From Epiperipatus broadwayi (Eukaryota > Onychophora > Udeonychophora > Euonychophora > Peripatidae): a stretch of DNA of 64,000 nucleotides. The DNA is taken from positions 179,456 through 243,455 of the forward strand of contig JAQFVV010006738.1 in NCBI GenBank assembly GCA_028023455.1, read 5' to 3'. The notes under the pieces were generated by a model. The model searched no databases. It was not told where the DNA came from and saw only the letters and a program-made list of their open reading frames with translations. Both the position numbers and the translations under genes were made by a program. This document shows positions 61,381-64,000 of this stretch, one piece after another (position 1 is the stretch's first letter; every line of letters begins with the position of its first letter).

Positions 61381-61644
61381 TTATTTTTGCAAATGTCCAT
61401 TTTGATTTCTGGTTAATTTCTGGTGTATTGGACATTGTGCAGTAACATGTCCTTTTTGTTTACATGAGTAACACTGTGGTTTCAGACCTCTAATATATAA
61501 AGTGAGCATTACTTCCTGATACAGGATTTGTGTTGGTATATCATCTGGATCAGTATCTGCATGCAGTTTTATTCTGAACTCATGTTCGTCATAATTGGTA
61601 TTGGTGTGTCTTTCATTTTGTTTTGAACATAATGACCTTGCCAA
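61381..61644 (-). pseudogene. LINE ORF1-like protein with CCHC zinc knuckle
   Basis: An 87-residue open piece. Residues about 57-71 are CYSCKQKGHVTAQCP, a canonical CxxCxxxxHxxxxC knuckle that binds single-stranded RNA or DNA. The preceding part (EHEFRIKLHADTD) could be the end of an RRM-like or similar domain, as in ORF1 proteins of several LINE clades. A stop upstream and shifted frames further 5' show decay. A gag knuckle is the alternative, but the endonuclease start 700 bp downstream on the same strand argues for LINE ORF1. Confidence 0.7.
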
Positions 61645-62531
61645 ATGGTTCCATCATCTTTGGAAATCTTGATCTTTGTATCCCAGGTAGGTGTTTTTAA
61701 TTATTTCTGAAATGGTATTGTGATAGTTTTGGTCTATAGTGATTAGTGTAAAGTTACCCAAAGATTTGACATGTCTTTGTTCATCCTTTGTATGATTTTG
61801 TAAAATTCCAATATTAGTTATCAGTCATTGGGATGAGGTGTTCTGCAATTTGGTGTGTGATGCCCCGGAATTCATTTACTTTTATTGCCTCATACAGAAA
61901 CTCTTTTGGAAATGTATATAATAAAATGTTGCTGTCTGTTGCTGACAAAATCTCTTGAATGTTGTAAAAAGATGCTTTGATATTGATTTGTTGAAAAATT
62001 TAGTGGCGATCTTCGATTTTTCTTCATTCCAGACAATTTCTGATGGATTTTGACTTCCCTGATTATCAATTTCTAAGTTATATATATCACTATAGGTTGG
62101 TTTCCTATATATATGATTGATCTTTTGAGAGGGTTTTTTTTAATATCTTTGCTAATATCTGAATTAAATTAACTTTCATTTTTTTATTAGGATAAATGAC
62201 TTTATTTTTTATTTTACTTGAAAATGTCTGCAAATATTGTTTTGTTTGTTTTTTATGGCTAACGTTGGTGTTTTTGCCGCCGTTAATTAGGTATGTGATC
62301 TTTGAGCCACCATGCTTACATTATTAATTTGTTAAAGTTGGCTTTCAATTTGAAAATGATCAATTAAATTCTGCTTATTTTTTCTGTTAGTTGATCTAAA
62401 TTAATTTAATATTAGAACTTTTGATATTATATATATTTACTTTGCTTCTCATGATTTTTATTAGCTTTGTAATAATTTGAATGTGGAATGTTTTTACCTA
62501 ATCTGTGCTGTTTAATGTCTAAAGTACCTTC

Positions 62532-62944
<413 letters not shown>

Positions 62945-62945
<1 letters not shown>

Positions 62946-64000
62946 TCATACCGGAAGCACTTGTCCTATTTAAGACCATAATAGATGAAGTCAGACTAAC
63001 CAAAAAAACTGGGCCAGTGATGATTCAGCTTGACATTGAAGCAGCTTTTGATTCAATTCCAATTCTCAAACTATTGGAGGTAATCAGTAGCCATAGCATT
63101 CCTATACCTCTGATGTACATTCTAGCAAATCTACTTCACAATAGCTTCATCTCCCACACCTCCATCCCACAGGGATCCCTTCTGAGTTCCCTGCTTTTCA
63201 TTACCTATATCAATCCATTACTTGATGAAATAGAAGTAAAGCTACCTGAAATATATATATAGGAGACCTGAAACAGCAAATAAGCCATCTATCCTACAAT
63301 TGTGGTGTTCCTGCCTTTTAAGAAGTCACTTCCCAAATTACAAGCAATTCTTGATAACTACACATTAACACATGCACTCAAATTCAACAGGAAAAATACA
63401 GCAATATGAAACATTTTCACTGGACAGCCGATTGCATCTCTAACCAAATCCGCACCACACAACTTTCTTCGAATTCCATTTCACCTCTCACTTAATGCCA
63501 CAAGAAGCACAACACAGAATCAATTACTGCCAGCAATAGAAAAAACAATTAACTCACTATCCAAAGCATATCTGTCAATACATAGCAAGGTTTTTCTAAT
63601 CAACATGTTAACATTCCAAAAAATCAATTATTATGCACCAGTCATAAAATTCACTAACAGTTTTTTTAAAAAAATCAACTCTTTATCTATGAAACTAATG
63701 GAATAAAAAAGCTATCTTCATTAGTCCCAATAGCCTACAAAAACATACTAAATACAATGGCCTATCATTGCACTCAATCATAATCTTCTACCATCAAAAA
63801 GCCCATAACACTCTAGTAAAACTATCTACTAACTTTCCTATTTTCCAATCTTTCATTAAAATTCTACCCACTGATACCCCTTCCATAAATGAAAAATAAA
63901 TTCATAAATCAACTCATCAATATTAATACTAAGTTTAACAAATCTCTGGATAAATCATTCACAAAAATTAATTACTGGGAAGCACATTATTATCTCAATG
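62945..64000 (+). pseudogene. LINE reverse transcriptase fragment, continues past the window
   Basis: Plus strand, same family as the LINE at 57-62 kb. 63017-63262 carries MIQLDIEAAFDSI (motif A with catalytic Asp) and SIPQGSLLSSLLFITYINPLL (motif B). It stops at 63260 before motif C. After a frameshift, 63300-63700 reads as the connection/thumb part (FKKSLPKLQAILDNY, ..KINYYAPVIKF). The 5' end is cut abruptly at the microsatellite. At least four breaks are visible. Confidence 0.75.

Larger units (their letters stand above)
57250..62300 (-). mobile_element. Near full-length decayed LINE
   Basis: Minus-strand non-LTR element with ORF1 and ORF2 regions in the expected order from high to low coordinates: ORF1-like with zinc knuckle (61381-61644), APE endonuclease start (60447-60704), linker (59397-59678), RT (58600-59200) and a C-terminal CxxC motif (about 57926-57950). 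Many stops and frameshifts. The exact ends are not fixed; I see no target duplication. The family is shared with the plus-strand fragment at 62950-64000. Confidence 0.78.

Overview
The window looks like gene-poor, transposon-dense chromosomal DNA from an invertebrate animal. It is very AT-rich, full of long microsatellites, and carries Penelope-like, RTE-type and other non-LTR retrotransposons, a hAT miniature element, an ISXO2/Merlin-type transposase fragment, a Ty3/Gypsy remnant and short tRNA-derived SINEs. That mix fits a mollusc (a cephalopod is possible) or an arthropod; the sequence alone does not decide. I found no host protein-coding gene, no rRNA, no functional tRNA, no CRISPR and no bacterial-type operon. 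Apart from one nearly intact retroelement ORF, every coding stretch is a broken mobile-element gene.

Layout. 1-7.3 kb: AT-rich DNA with an (AT)n tract and a T-rich repeat block. 7.3-13.0 kb: two diverged direct copies of a ~1.47 kb segment flank a decayed coiled-coil ORF1-like region; the left copy was hit by a 294-bp hairpin insertion and by a truncated LINE with an 18-bp target duplication. 13.4-17.05 kb: a SINE, then a full-length but broken RTE element between TA microsatellites. 17.48-18.03 kb: a hAT miniature element with perfect 8-bp target duplications, then a SINE. 18.27-21.70 kb: a large inverted/tandem 360-bp-unit structure next to a young Penelope-like element with 190-bp inverted termini. 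22.3-25.3 kb: a ~500-bp GATA-type microsatellite and a ~200-bp tandem array interrupted by an element with 50-bp inverted termini. 27.3 kb: a SINE. 29.08-32.30 kb: a second full-length RTE copy on the minus strand with 10-bp target duplications. 32.7-41.4 kb: two adjacent decayed minus-strand LINE copies carrying a hairpin insertion each and, in the first, a ~2.5 kb insert with an ISXO2-type transposase N-terminus and an A-rich repeat array. 41.9-51.5 kb: SINEs, an AAT microsatellite, a decayed coiled-coil region, a perfect 105-bp duplication and otherwise unrecognised AT-rich DNA. 51.5-55 kb: a possible LTR and a minus-strand Ty3/Gypsy gag-protease remnant. 56.4 kb: a SINE. 57-64 kb: a near full-length decayed minus-strand LINE between two look-alike compound microsatellites, then a plus-strand RT fragment of the same family.

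The parts do not work together as a pathway; they record repeated waves of insertion. The most interesting pattern is three independent insertions (8.3, 33.3 and 41.1 kb) with one architecture: 13-15 bp target duplications, a 30-36 nt single-copy leader at one end only, and a hairpin whose outer arm ends at the other target duplication. One of them shares a conserved ~41-43 nt hairpin motif with the termini of the Penelope-like element at 19.1-21.7 kb, which suggests non-autonomous partners of Penelope-like retroelements.
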